Shown: one piece after another, positions 40,832-49,800 of the stretch
How positions within the stretch are numbered: position 1 is the first letter of the stretch
Layout: every line of letters starts with the position of its first letter
Virus record (IMG/VR): IMGVR_UViG_3300006916_000059
Location: 1 to 54,234 of that record
Origin: a virus
Length of the DNA stretch: 54,234 nt
Direction: 5' to 3' (one strand)
Made by a program: the position numbers and the translations under genes
The notes under the pieces: generated by a model
What the model saw: the letters and a program-made list of their open reading frames with translations, nothing else
Told to the model about the DNA's origin: nothing
Databases searched by the model: none

Positions 40832-41187
40832 GAATCCAAAGGGACCGCACCCTCTAAGTCGTCTCCTCTGACGAAGTTTAGTATGTCTCTAACTTCTTCG
40901 GAAGTAAGAGTATTAATATCAAAATTTTCTTCAATTACACATCTTGGAACCCATGCTTGAATTTGCGAATCAATACCTGCACCTGCTTCTGACAGAGCAT
41001 CATTAAATTCTTCATGTTGCTCTGGAGTCCACTCTGCGGGGTTTGTTCCAAAATGTCTAAATTTTCTAAAGGTCTGGGCTTGGATTTTTTCAATAGCAAG
41101 TTTATCCATACCGGAGGCTTGTCTTACCCAAATCTTCTTTCCGTCATTCAATTCTATCTCTTTCTTTAATACAGGCACTTTTATCAC
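40828..41187 (-). CDS. Tail assembly chaperone, upstream frame
   Basis: 119 residues with a GTG start and AAAGGAAA upstream. Short beta-rich start (KVPVLKKEIELNDGKKIWVRQ) and helical body, typical of gpG-like chaperones found between tail tube and tape measure. It carries the heptamer CCCTTTG shortly before its stop, the probable site of a -1 frameshift into the next frame. Confidence 0.75.
   Translation of the reverse strand: MIKVPVLKKEIELNDGKKIWVRQASGMDKLAIEKIQAQTFRKFRHFGTNPAEWTPEQHEEFNDALSEAGAGIDSQIQAWVPRCVIEENFDINTLTSEEVRDILNFVRGDDLEGAVPLDS
40839..40845 (-). promoter_or_regulatory. Probable -1 frameshift site CCCTTTG
   Basis: On the minus strand the 0 frame reads ...GTC CCT TTG GAT TCT TGA. 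C-CCT-TTG fits the X-XXY-YYZ slippery pattern; slipping back by one gives CCC TTT GGA TTC TTG ACC and runs into the 92-codon downstream frame, which has no stop before it and no SD-led start. Position between tail tube and tape measure is where lambda-like phages place this signal. Confidence 0.7.
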
Positions 41188-41265
41188 TTTCCTTTACTTT
41201 TATACGAGTCATTGACTCGTTCCATTTAGCAATTATACTACTGTTGCTAATCATGGAATATCACT

Positions 41266-41454
41266 TCATGGTGGGCTTTCATATGCAATAGTAGCAGTAA
41301 AGTTATTCCCTACTGCTTGTTTAACTACTGATATTGAAAATATTTCTGTTCCGGCGGTAAGACTTTGTAGAAATGTTTCAATTAAACCACCTAATGTTAG
41401 GTGAGTGCCGTGTATCGTTTCTACGGCTATGTTTGCTGGGGTTGCGACAGGCAC
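41266..41454 (-). CDS. Small tail-region protein
   Basis: 62 residues with a GTG start and GGGGGT ahead. Hydrophobic/beta-rich, MPVATPANIAVETIHGTHLT then GGLIETFLQSL; no cysteine. It follows the tail tube gene by a 13-nt gap. Not recognised; it may be a tail tube partner. The 78 bases after it (41188-41265) contain no gene. Confidence 0.5.
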   Translation of the reverse strand: MPVATPANIAVETIHGTHLTLGGLIETFLQSLTAGTEIFSISVVKQAVGNNFTATIAYESPP

Positions 41455-41467
41455 TTAACTACCCCCA

Positions 41468-42520
41468 TCACGCATCCAAGTCAAGTGTAGATAAAGCAGA
41501 GTCTGTGCTTTCAAAAGCAACTTTTACGGTGGAAGTAGCAGTTAAATCATACAGAGCATGGAACTTTACAGTCATTGTCTGTGAATCTCTACCGCTTACT
41601 GATGTTTCTGGCATTTCATAATGTAAATTAAAGAAATCAAATCTAATAAAGTTTGTAGCACTGTCTTCAAACAAAACAGATAGCGCAGGTGTGCTACTGC
41701 CCGGATAGACTTCTGCCGCACCATTAGCAGATGTAGCACCCATCATTTCAGCGTAAGTTATAGCATCGTCAAGACCTGTGTCTCCACTTTCTGTCATTTT
41801 GTGGAAAGTAATCGAACCGCTTACTTCACGAGTAGTCACAGGTGGCTTTCTTGCTACACTGTTTGAACCAAGAGCGTAAGTATTGTCTATATCGTGGTTA
41901 TTTTTAATTTCAAAATCAATACTCTGAACCATTGAAGAAAATGCAGATGATGTTGCTGCTTCTTCAAAGTTTACATAAGTCTTTGCGAAATGCAAAGCAT
42001 CTCCTGTATAAGTTGGAACATCGGTTCCTAAACTACCAGCCTCTGCGGTCTGGGTTGAACCAATAGTAGCAAATGAAATCATAGCGTATTCTCCGACAGA
42101 AGCAGATACTGACATTGATTCCATAACTTGACCCGGAAATAGTGCCTCTCCATCGTCACGACCAATGCGGAATGTGTAAGAAGGTAATTCAGTAACACTT
42201 GTAATTGCTGGTTCTGCGATTATACCTGTTGTTGGCCCTGCTGATTCAAAGACAGTAGGGTTGTCTCCAAATAGACCGTGAATACACATCATTGTGAAGT
42301 GGCAAGGTTGAAGGACTTGTGACCAACCTCCAGAGGAGGAGATTTTGCCCATAACTGCTTGTCTACTATTCCAATAATTCATGTCGCTTCTTTTGTTTAC
42401 ATCAAAAGTCTGACCAAAGGTTTCTGATTCAACTTCGCCTACTGCGTCTGTAGGAACCGCAGTAGCATATGTGGTTTCTTTACCAATGGCTAAATACCTA
42501 TGAACATTACTTAATGCCAT
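41468..42520 (-). CDS. Major tail tube protein
   Basis: 350 residues. The start VHRYLAIGKETTYATAVP is the familiar opening of siphovirus tail tube proteins (strand, then KETTYGT). The body is beta-rich with repeated Ser/Thr loops. Length is above the usual 150-250, suggesting an added surface domain, and the C-terminal part SVLFEDSATNFIRF...SGRDSQTMTVKFHA repeats a tube-like strand pattern. Position before the chaperones and tape measure supports the call. Confidence 0.85.
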   Translation of the reverse strand: MALSNVHRYLAIGKETTYATAVPTDAVGEVESETFGQTFDVNKRSDMNYWNSRQAVMGKISSSGGWSQVLQPCHFTMMCIHGLFGDNPTVFESAGPTTGIIAEPAITSVTELPSYTFRIGRDDGEALFPGQVMESMSVSASVGEYAMISFATIGSTQTAEAGSLGTDVPTYTGDALHFAKTYVNFEEAATSSAFSSMVQSIDFEIKNNHDIDNTYALGSNSVARKPPVTTREVSGSITFHKMTESGDTGLDDAITYAEMMGATSANGAAEVYPGSSTPALSVLFEDSATNFIRFDFFNLHYEMPETSVSGRDSQTMTVKFHALYDLTATSTVKVAFESTDSALSTLDLDA

Positions 42521-42556
42521 ATATCAGACACTGTATGTTTGTCTAATAAAGACTTC

Positions 42557-43645
42557 TTATACTTCTCTTTGGAACAACCGAATCTTTTTCATATAAGTTA
42601 GTGTTAGAGTATGAACACAAACAACTTCATCATCATCTATCTTACTATCAAGGACTGCATCATAAGATATTAGAGAATCAATTCCATCTTCAAGTCCTGT
42701 TTTAGTATACAATTCATCAAAAACTTCTCCCATAATTGATAGACCAAGACGGTATGCGTTTTTGTAATCTGTTCCACGAGTTGTAACATAGATAATTACA
42801 TTATATCTCTGGTCTGTCCTACGACCTCCCAGAACTAAAAACTCTGGGGATTCTAATTTCTGTGTAAGGACATGGATTGTGGGAGGTCTGAATCTATTTA
42901 TCATGGCTTGCGAAGATAAGTCGTAACCATACAAAATACTTGATTCTGTGACATGAGTCTTGATTAAGAATCTATTGCTTGCTTTAAGAACATTAACAAT
43001 ATTCAGACCTGTGCGAATAAGAGAGTTAGTAGTCCAATCGGACATATCCATTTCGTCTGGGGAATAAGCACCATATGGAGTATAATATGCTACATACCAA
43101 TCAACTGTTCCTGTTGTATTACCAAAAGACGCAGTCTGTGATACAGAAGATGTTGCCGTAACTTCAAGATAATGTTGTTGTGCATCGTCATCTTCTATAA
43201 TTTCTCGCATATACAATCTTGCCGTTCCGTCATTCGCAAGAGTAAGTCGCAAAAGACTTGGAACTGCATCATCTTCTGCCATACTTAAATCTAAATCAGA
43301 AGAAGTAGCAGTAGTAGCACCAACTAACTTTACTTTATTATTTGAACCATTTGCTTTTACTTCTACTCTGTAAGAACCATTATCAAGAGTCATTAAAACT
43401 TCATCGTTATCTGGATTAGATACATACTTCATAGCACAAATTATAGTTAAATCGTTTTCGCTATCTGCAACTGTCTGACTCCATATCTGACCAGAACCTT
43501 CTATTCTCCAAGCGTCACCATTTACAGAACCATCTCCAGATAGACCTGTAAGACTCCAAGCGTTATTGTATTCTCCTATTGGGTTTGATGGGTCTGTACC
43601 ACCTACTCTTGCAGACCAATAATGACTATTTTTTGCTATTCCCAT
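42557..43645 (-). CDS. Tail terminator/completion protein with LamG-like N-domain
   Basis: 362 residues from ATG 43645 (TGGAG ahead; the upstream TTG lies in the previous gene). The first ~200 residues are beta-rich with WSLTGLSGDGSVNGDAWRI, LTIICAMKYVSNP and TARLYMREI, like a LamG/concanavalin sandwich. The last ~140 (RRTDQRYNVIIYVTTRG..., YRLGLSIMGEVFDEL) match tail-terminator proteins. The fusion would place a sugar-binding-like domain near the head-tail joint. Confidence 0.6.
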   Translation of the reverse strand: MGIAKNSHYWSARVGGTDPSNPIGEYNNAWSLTGLSGDGSVNGDAWRIEGSGQIWSQTVADSENDLTIICAMKYVSNPDNDEVLMTLDNGSYRVEVKANGSNNKVKLVGATTATSSDLDLSMAEDDAVPSLLRLTLANDGTARLYMREIIEDDDAQQHYLEVTATSSVSQTASFGNTTGTVDWYVAYYTPYGAYSPDEMDMSDWTTNSLIRTGLNIVNVLKASNRFLIKTHVTESSILYGYDLSSQAMINRFRPPTIHVLTQKLESPEFLVLGGRRTDQRYNVIIYVTTRGTDYKNAYRLGLSIMGEVFDELYTKTGLEDGIDSLISYDAVLDSKIDDDEVVCVHTLTLTYMKKIRLFQREV

Positions 43646-43646
43646 A

Positions 43647-44330
43647 TTACTCAACTCCAAAACCTGCTTTTAATCCAGCCGCTTCTGCGACTTGTTTACT
43701 CCATTTAGGAAAGTCTTTTCTTACAAAAGTTTCAATATAAAGTATGTAATCAAATGTTCTTGTAAATCCGGGGTGTGTGCCTGTTTTTCGCATAGCACGA
43801 CTGTTATCTCTTGCGTTTCCAGAAAACTTATACCAACCTGCGCTTGATTGTACCACCTGTGGTAAAAATCGGGAATATTTAAAAGGTTTAATTCCTTGAA
43901 CCAACATCTTTGATATATTTAGACCACGAGAACCTTTTATTCCTTTATCAGCGTGTGAAGGGTCAGAAGCAGTATGCACTCGAATAAAAGAAGAACCGGG
44001 AATATCATCTTGAGTCAGAGCATCACCTATTGTTGTATGAATTGACTTAGATGGTTTATTTGGAACTTTAATATTGTAAAGTGGTCCAGCCATTTTCTTT
44101 AGTTGTTTGCGAGTATCTGTAATAGCCATTTCAATAACACCTCTAAGAGTATTTTTCATTATTTTATCGCCATCATAACCTAATCTATCAAGAGCCTGTA
44201 CCAAATCTCTTTCATCCCAATCAAGACGAAATTGCATTTGAATAGAGTTATTAGATGAACCACGCATACCTGTAAAAGGTATGTTGCCTCTTGGCCCACC
44301 TTTGCCGACTCTTAATGTTGAACGAACCAT
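43647..44330 (-). CDS. HK97 gp10-like neck/tail completion protein
   Basis: 227 residues from ATG 44330 (GTG 44339 overlaps the previous gene). MQFRLDWDERDLVQALDRLGYDGDKIMKNTLRGVIEMAITDTRKQLKKMAG is the helix pattern of gp10/neck-1-type proteins. Located between the head connector and the tail terminator, as expected. The C-terminus is basic with KW and AGLKAG. Confidence 0.7.
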   Translation of the reverse strand: MVRSTLRVGKGGPRGNIPFTGMRGSSNNSIQMQFRLDWDERDLVQALDRLGYDGDKIMKNTLRGVIEMAITDTRKQLKKMAGPLYNIKVPNKPSKSIHTTIGDALTQDDIPGSSFIRVHTASDPSHADKGIKGSRGLNISKMLVQGIKPFKYSRFLPQVVQSSAGWYKFSGNARDNSRAMRKTGTHPGFTRTFDYILYIETFVRKDFPKWSKQVAEAAGLKAGFGVE

Positions 44331-44331
44331 A

Positions 44332-44877
44332 TTAAGCACTACCTAAATGGGCTAACCTCTGCAAAGCCATATATCCTCTTTCACGCATATTATAGCCTCT
44401 CATATCATCAGACTTCTGATGAGTAGCCTCATCTTCAAGATAAATACCTGTTGCTATATCAGCACATATTTCTCTAACAACATGAGCCATTTCACCGTAT
44501 TGAACGGTCTCACCGCTTTCGTGGTCGAAAGAAAGACCCGTAACGCCTTGAATGTAGTGTGAACCTCCGACATTTTGCAGACTCGTATATGTAAAGGTAT
44601 CTCCGTTAATGTTTCCCTTTCCACCGCTTGAGTCAAAGCCGATAAAAGAAGCCACACGAAATTGCGTAGAATCCGTAGAAAGGTCAAATGCCGCACTAAG
44701 CGTTGTCTCTTGGATAACACCGCTTGGTTCATCTCTACCATAATCTAAAAAGCATTGGTCTATTTTAATTGACGCTCTGCGAATACAAGAAGTAATTCTA
44801 TTGGTTGCTCGGCTACGCTGCGCGCTATCAAGACCGAGTCTTAAACCAACATCTGCAACCGAACAATAGTATGTCAT
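44332..44877 (-). CDS. Head-tail connector (adaptor) protein
   Basis: 181 residues. MTYYCSVADVGLRLGLDS followed by RITSCIRRASIKIDQCFLDYGR is the helical start of gp6/gp15-like adaptors; the middle is a beta-rich insertion (TYTSLQNVGGSHYIQGVTGLSFD) and the end helical. It should form the ring under the portal. Confidence 0.7.
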   Translation of the reverse strand: MTYYCSVADVGLRLGLDSAQRSRATNRITSCIRRASIKIDQCFLDYGRDEPSGVIQETTLSAAFDLSTDSTQFRVASFIGFDSSGGKGNINGDTFTYTSLQNVGGSHYIQGVTGLSFDHESGETVQYGEMAHVVREICADIATGIYLEDEATHQKSDDMRGYNMRERGYMALQRLAHLGSA

Positions 44878-45161
44878 TACTTCAACTCCGATAGTCTGTT
44901 AATTAATTCAGCCTTTACACCTTTAGCATCAATATTATACTTTTCGCAAAGTGCTACTAATTCAGCCTTTTTCATTTTCTTTAATTCTGCTAAAGATGGA
45001 TAAGCATCAGTTAAATCATCTACAATGTCTTCAACATCTTCAACAATATCCATAACTTCATCTAATGTTAGTTTTCCATCTTTTAGATATTTCATGTAGA
45101 TGCCGTATAGACCTGCACCTACAATCGCTAATCCTGTTCCATAATACATAATTTCTTCCAT
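44877..45161 (-). CDS. Membrane protein with SAP domain
   Basis: 94 residues from ATG 45161; the upstream GTG/ATG positions overlap the previous gene. Residues 5-22 (MYYGTGLAIVGAGLYGIY) form one membrane segment; the C-terminus MKKAELVALCEKYNIDAKG...ELINRLSEL is a SAP motif, normally DNA-binding. A membrane-anchored SAP protein in the virion operon could aid DNA ejection or lysis. The function is unknown. Confidence 0.6.
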   Translation of the reverse strand: MEEIMYYGTGLAIVGAGLYGIYMKYLKDGKLTLDEVMDIVEDVEDIVDDLTDAYPSLAELKKMKKAELVALCEKYNIDAKGVKAELINRLSELK

Positions 45162-45165
45162 ATTA

Positions 45166-45333
45166 TCACGCTTCCTTGTATTCAACTGCTTTTACACAAC
45201 TAAAGGGTAATGACATAAAAGGTTTGCTTTCGCCATCCCTGTATATCTTATACCCATGTGGTGTTTCTTCAATGTTTACATTGGAATAACATCTTTCTGG
45301 GGGAATATAAATAATTTTACCTAATCTTTTCAT
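45166..45333 (-). CDS. Small unknown protein
   Basis: 55 residues beginning MKRLGKIIYIPPERCYSNVN. The ATG overlaps the stop of the preceding 34-codon frame. Contains two cysteines and a beta-rich pattern (GYKIYRDGESKPFM). Not recognised; supported by tight packing. Confidence 0.45.
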   Translation of the reverse strand: MKRLGKIIYIPPERCYSNVNIEETPHGYKIYRDGESKPFMSLPFSCVKAVEYKEA

Positions 45334-45437
45334 TTCTTAACCCCCGTAATCAAATCTTTCTTTTGTTCCTTTTCTGCTTTATCTAACTCTTTTGACTTTA
45401 CATCAAACCATTCATCTAACATTTTACATCTTGTCAT
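45330..45437 (-). CDS. Short 35-codon frame
   Basis: 35 codons, MTRCKMLDEWFDVKSKELDK with a Lys/Glu-rich end. It has an ATGA junction to the next frame and starts just after the TAA of the holin-like gene. Possibly a translated peptide; evidence is only packing. Confidence 0.3.
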   Translation of the reverse strand: MTRCKMLDEWFDVKSKELDKAEKEQKKDLITGVKK

Positions 45438-45438
45438 T

Positions 45439-45675
45439 TTACATCACCTGTGTTCCACCAATTACGACTGAAAGCACACCAATAATTGCGGCGGCTAACT
45501 TTTTCATCAGTTCAAACCCGTTGTTCAACACTTGATTCTGCACTTCCAATGCACCTGTCAGCGATGACATCTGCCTGTCTCGCTCGGCCTGTGCGTCAGC
45601 CATTTTCGTGAAGGCTTCTTCCAGCCTATCAAGCCTGTGATTTTGTAGTGGGTCTTGTTCGCTCATTTTACTCAT
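45439..45675 (-). CDS. Holin-like/XhlA-like small membrane protein
   Basis: 78 residues. ATG 45675 is chosen because AAGGAG lies 8 nt ahead; GTG 45684 and ATG 45666 are alternatives. N-terminal coiled coil (NHRLDRLEEAFTKMADAQAERDRQMSSL) and one C-terminal membrane helix (AAAIIGVLSVVIGG), the layout of haemolysin XhlA/holin-accessory proteins. Probably involved in lysis or membrane anchoring. Confidence 0.55.
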   Translation of the reverse strand: MSKMSEQDPLQNHRLDRLEEAFTKMADAQAERDRQMSSLTGALEVQNQVLNNGFELMKKLAAAIIGVLSVVIGGTQVM

Positions 45676-45676
45676 T

Positions 45677-45844
45677 TTACTCACTCCTTAAAGATTCTAT
45701 GTGTTCAGCCGTAGGACAAGGGCATATATCCGTAGGCCATAAATCTAAAATTAAATACATTCCGTTACCGTCATCGTGTAAGACATTTCCTTCTTTTAAC
45801 ACTTGATAATAGTGTTGTTCCAATACTTCATAATAAGTTTTCAT
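45677..45844 (-). CDS. Small unknown protein
   Basis: 55 residues: MKTYYEVLEQHYYQVLKEGN and a C-terminal CPCP motif. ATG overlaps the stop of the fibre gene by ATGA, and its end holds the AAGGAG SD of the holin-like gene. Not recognised. Confidence 0.5.
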   Translation of the reverse strand: MKTYYEVLEQHYYQVLKEGNVLHDDGNGMYLILDLWPTDICPCPTAEHIESLRSE

Positions 45845-48800
45845 GCTATTTTCACCATTTCCATTATTGTTGCGGGGTTATTACTTGCACCACCGGACTT
45901 TAATTTAAATTGAGTGCCGCTTGCATTATGGTCAACTATCTTATACTTATTTTCTAAAGTATCTCCATTTGCTAAAGTTACAATATAACTACTATAAAAA
46001 TGAGTATCAGCCCAAAAACCGTTTATCTGCGCCCTACCAAAACCTACCATAGTTGAAGTATTTTTATACGCTAATAACTGTAAAGTATATTTATTACCAC
46101 TTACTTCACCTATGGGATTAGTTGAGGCAGGGCCAAATTGATACTGAACTCTAACCATATATGTTCCAGCAGTTGAAGCAGTAGCAGTAAATACTCCACT
46201 TGAAAAACCTGTTAATGTTCCTGTTCTTGTAAAGTTTGTTGTGTCATCTGTAAGAAACAAATGGTTTGTTGCTTCAACTTTATTATCATAATCAGTAGTG
46301 GATTTCCATACTCCGTAAGTGCCGGTAGCATCTGTTTCAACATAATCAACATTAGGAGTTGCGCCTACTAAATCTCCATTAGAGTCTGATTTAATTAAAG
46401 AGGAAACAACACCTTGTCTAAGTGTGCCGGATATTCTTGCTGAACCATCAACTGCCAAACCGCCTGTTGTAGCAAGTCCTCCGCCATCATTAGCATCAAC
46501 AAAACCTGTTTCTTCTATGTCTAAAGTTTTACCAACGGCCATACTTGTAGCAAAGTCAACATATCCTCCACTAACATATCCAAGAAGTGCGTCATGACCC
46601 GAAGTATCAGAATCAGCAAGCATTGTTCCAAGCAAAGTCCAACCATTACCTGTTCCTAAATTAAACATCATGTGTAAATCAATATCATTTGACGCATTAG
46701 AAATGTAAATCTGCAACGCCGCCCCATCATAAGTAGCACCTTCTTTAATTCTAAAGTCTGTGAAAGCAATCGCATTTCCATATCCCGATACACCTAACAA
46801 ATTAATAAAGTTTGAACCATTAGCCCCAAACTGATGTCCTACCTCTATCCTACAAGTTCTATGCCTCGATGACCTTTTATCTTGAATGTAAAATTGAGCC
46901 TGTCCTCTTTGACCACTACTGCCGACTAAATCTCTTCCTTTAATTACTGCAAAAGTCCACCAGCCCGTAGCATAATCTAAAGATAAACTTTCTCTTTGTA
47001 ATATAGTTGTGTTACTTGTATAACTACCGCTACCTGTTCTTTCCATTAAACCATTAGCAGAAAAATCAGAATCCATAATTGCACCTGCGGAAGCAACATT
47101 AGTAGCATCGGTTACATCTGCACCATCTTCAACATTAATATGACTTCTAAGAGTCGGTGCATCCACGCCAAGAGCGATAGTGCCACTTGTTGTAATAGGA
47201 GAACCGGAGTCAACTTCAATACCATCTGAACCCGATACTGCTACGCTTGTGACTGTTCCGCTACCGCCACCGCCACCGCTACTTATGTCTGTTGTTCCAA
47301 TTTTTAATTTGTTTGAATCTGTGCTATCAAGCCAAAGAGTATTAGCAGTCACATTACCGGGATTAGCAGAAACAGGAGTTAATTCAAGACCTGTTGGGTC
47401 AATAAGACCCCCTACTGTTAATTTACCTGTAATATCAAAATCGCCTGTAAAATTACCATCAACCGCATTAATTGTATTAGGAACATCATTTGTTCTACCA
47501 ATATTACTTACAATGATTTTTACATTTGAACCAGAAATGTCTGCTATATGACCTACATTTTGAATAAGATGTGTTGCACTTGTAGGTCTTGTAATTGTTA
47601 AATTACCTGCCGTTGTTGGAGACACATAAAGAGTTTTACCTACATCTGTAGGGTCGGTAAGAGTATCATCAATAATACTACTACTTACTGTAATTAAACC
47701 ATTAACACAAGCATATCCAGAAGCACTTCCGGCTATTTGTTCAAGAACAAGACCTATAGAAGCCATAGTGCTTTCAGAATCGGCTTGCGCTGGTGATACG
47801 GCAGGATGAGTACCTTCTCCAGAAACATATACTGCTTGTCCTTTAGAAATAGTTGATGCCGTATCATTTTCTATTTGTATTATAATATGTGACTTTAATT
47901 TACCAACCTCAAGTAATTCATTCGCAGAATCATAATTAAAATTAACACTACTTGATAATTGATTTGGTTGAGAACCAAATAAAACATTACCTTCTGCTAC
48001 TGATTTAATTCCTGTTCCACCATCTGCTACCCCAAGAGTTTCACCTGTTTTAGGATATACATAGATACCGTCAGCAACGGGAATAAAGCCCCATGTGCCT
48101 CTTATAGTAGGTCTATTGATTAAAAGAATAGCACATCCTATTGAATCACTACCTCCCTTCAAAGAAGCCCCTGTATTGATAGTTAAATCGTTTAATTGTA
48201 ATCTTGTTGCTTGTGTTATTTTAGCCCAAGCACCAGCACCATCAACAGAAGCATCTAAAACTATTTTATGAAAAGTAAATACACATCCATTGAATGTAGG
48301 ACTGCCGGAAGTAGGCATAGTAAAACCAGAAGTCATGGCTTGAAAAGTCCATTCTGCATACCCACCATTAAAATTTGTATTATTTGTCGCAAATTGAGTT
48401 TGACCTGCAAAATCAGAAATCCATTTTTTATTTCTATCATTAGTAGTTGGAGTAGTAGATGCTGGTTGAAATGTCACTCCACTATTAACTGTAAGAGATA
48501 AAAACTTAACTTGGTCTTTTTTAGTATTAGATGTTGCGATATAATCTGGAGTATGAGACCCATTTGCTAAAATAATCTGTGGGTAGATACCAGAATCATA
48601 AGTTATTTGCGAAGAACCATTCATTGTGTAAGTAATATATGTTCTTGCCGAAGCAGTTCTAAAAGGACTATTATCACTATCATAATTCATTACTATATGC
48701 GATTTATTGCTATTATATGGAGGAGTGCCACTGAATGTAAGTATGTAAGGATTAGTAGCATCTATTTGTCCTGTAACTCCTATACTAAGACCTCTAAGCG

Positions 48801-49005
48801 CAACATTTGATGCTATTTCTAATATAAATAAAAAATCACTATCTATTTGTATAATATCAACTGCTGATATATTCCACACACAAGCGGCAGTTGCTTTGCT
48901 ATTAAAAATAGCAGTATCAACAGAAGTGGGAACAGTTGCTGGACTCCAATTAGAAGCAGTCGAAGCATCTGTTGATGTTCCACCAATCCATTCGTAACTT
49001 GCCAT
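45841..49005 (-). CDS. Tail fibre/receptor-binding-like protein
   Basis: 1054 residues, beta-rich. MASYEWIGGTSTDASTASNWSP is an autotransporter/adhesin-like opening found in marine phage fibres. GTVTSVAVSGSDGIEVDSGSPITTSGTIALG (about residues 580-610) is the well-known repeat of phage fibre and collagen-like proteins. A Gly-rich hinge GGGGGSG precedes it. The C-terminal part has Trp and Gly loops and may bind the host surface. Lying among head-tail genes rather than at the operon end is unusual. Confidence 0.7.
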   Translation of the reverse strand: MASYEWIGGTSTDASTASNWSPATVPTSVDTAIFNSKATAACVWNISAVDIIQIDSDFLFILEIASNVALRGLSIGVTGQIDATNPYILTFSGTPPYNSNKSHIVMNYDSDNSPFRTASARTYITYTMNGSSQITYDSGIYPQIILANGSHTPDYIATSNTKKDQVKFLSLTVNSGVTFQPASTTPTTNDRNKKWISDFAGQTQFATNNTNFNGGYAEWTFQAMTSGFTMPTSGSPTFNGCVFTFHKIVLDASVDGAGAWAKITQATRLQLNDLTINTGASLKGGSDSIGCAILLINRPTIRGTWGFIPVADGIYVYPKTGETLGVADGGTGIKSVAEGNVLFGSQPNQLSSSVNFNYDSANELLEVGKLKSHIIIQIENDTASTISKGQAVYVSGEGTHPAVSPAQADSESTMASIGLVLEQIAGSASGYACVNGLITVSSSIIDDTLTDPTDVGKTLYVSPTTAGNLTITRPTSATHLIQNVGHIADISGSNVKIIVSNIGRTNDVPNTINAVDGNFTGDFDITGKLTVGGLIDPTGLELTPVSANPGNVTANTLWLDSTDSNKLKIGTTDISSGGGGGSGTVTSVAVSGSDGIEVDSGSPITTSGTIALGVDAPTLRSHINVEDGADVTDATNVASAGAIMDSDFSANGLMERTGSGSYTSNTTILQRESLSLDYATGWWTFAVIKGRDLVGSSGQRGQAQFYIQDKRSSRHRTCRIEVGHQFGANGSNFINLLGVSGYGNAIAFTDFRIKEGATYDGAALQIYISNASNDIDLHMMFNLGTGNGWTLLGTMLADSDTSGHDALLGYVSGGYVDFATSMAVGKTLDIEETGFVDANDGGGLATTGGLAVDGSARISGTLRQGVVSSLIKSDSNGDLVGATPNVDYVETDATGTYGVWKSTTDYDNKVEATNHLFLTDDTTNFTRTGTLTGFSSGVFTATASTAGTYMVRVQYQFGPASTNPIGEVSGNKYTLQLLAYKNTSTMVGFGRAQINGFWADTHFYSSYIVTLANGDTLENKYKIVDHNASGTQFKLKSGGASNNPATIMEMVKIA

Positions 49006-49007
49006 AT

Positions 49008-49400
49008 CTATACCGCCTGTCTGCTATCTGATGATTCAGAATAATATGCAGAGCCAGCCGCTTCACTTATTTGTGCAAGAAGTCTATTTGCTTGATTTTC
49101 AAATGACCTTAATTGTGCTTGTAATCTTATGTCTTGCTGTCTCTGCTCGTTCTCTGGAACATAAGATGGGATTGTGTCAATCATAACTCTTAGACAATCA
49201 ACACAAACTAAAAATTTAATCGCAGATTCTTTTGAAGTATCATCTACTCCAACTAACTCTGAAAGTCCGTATAAAGTATCATCTCTTGATACTTTATTTA
49301 CTTCATTAGTCCTAATAGTAATATATTCATTAATAGTGGCTTCATTAAGACCTCGTGGCCTATTTAGCAAATCACGAATCTGACTTGTTGTTATCGCCAT
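49008..49400 (-). CDS. Head-tail connector-like protein
   Basis: 130 residues, helical. SQIRDLLNRPRGLNEATINEYITIRTNEVNKVS and KFLVCVDCLRVMIDTIPSYV recall gp6-like connectors, though the match is weak. It follows the capsid region and overlaps the previous gene by 29 nt. Confidence 0.5.
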   Translation of the reverse strand: MAITTSQIRDLLNRPRGLNEATINEYITIRTNEVNKVSRDDTLYGLSELVGVDDTSKESAIKFLVCVDCLRVMIDTIPSYVPENEQRQQDIRLQAQLRSFENQANRLLAQISEAAGSAYYSESSDSRQAV

Positions 49401-49800
49401 CTGCCTTCACCTTCTTACTACTTTTCTTCTTAGGTGTAGTTGTTTTTTTAGGTTTTGCTTTTGGCTTTTCTTCAACAGGTTCTGTATAAGTTTCTGTTTT
49501 AGGAACATCAATTACAGTAAACCTTTCTTCGTAAGGCGCACGACCTAAAAACCACATAGCCTTTGATTTAAATACATCTCTTGCGAAATCGCTATTTGGA
49601 ATCCATACGGCTACCCCCATTGGTATTTCGGCAGGTAGTTGCTTTTTAGCATACCATCTACTCTTTACCCTTCTGAATAAATAGCCATGACCTTCTTGCC
49701 ATGTATTTAGTCTGTGCATCATAGCATCATAAGAATCCTCTTTAGGAAGAGGAATATTCTTATCCTTCAATGCTTTTGCTATCGCTGCTTTCGACTTCAT
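49372..49800 (-). CDS. SAP-like/Lys-rich virion protein
   Basis: 142 residues. The N-terminus KAAIAKALKDKNIPLPKEDSYDAMMHRLNTW looks like a SAP/HeH-type helix-extension-helix, followed by a beta-rich part (VAVWIPNSDFARDVF) and a very basic Lys/Pro/Thr tail able to bind DNA. Function not recognised; the head context suggests a head or DNA-contact role. Confidence 0.55.
   Translation of the reverse strand: MKSKAAIAKALKDKNIPLPKEDSYDAMMHRLNTWQEGHGYLFRRVKSRWYAKKQLPAEIPMGVAVWIPNSDFARDVFKSKAMWFLGRAPYEERFTVIDVPKTETYTEPVEEKPKAKPKKTTTPKKKSSKKVKADGDNNKSDS

Noticed and set aside
47180-47551. 123-codon plus-strand frame
   Set aside because: Antisense to the fibre gene, Pro-rich shadow without SD.
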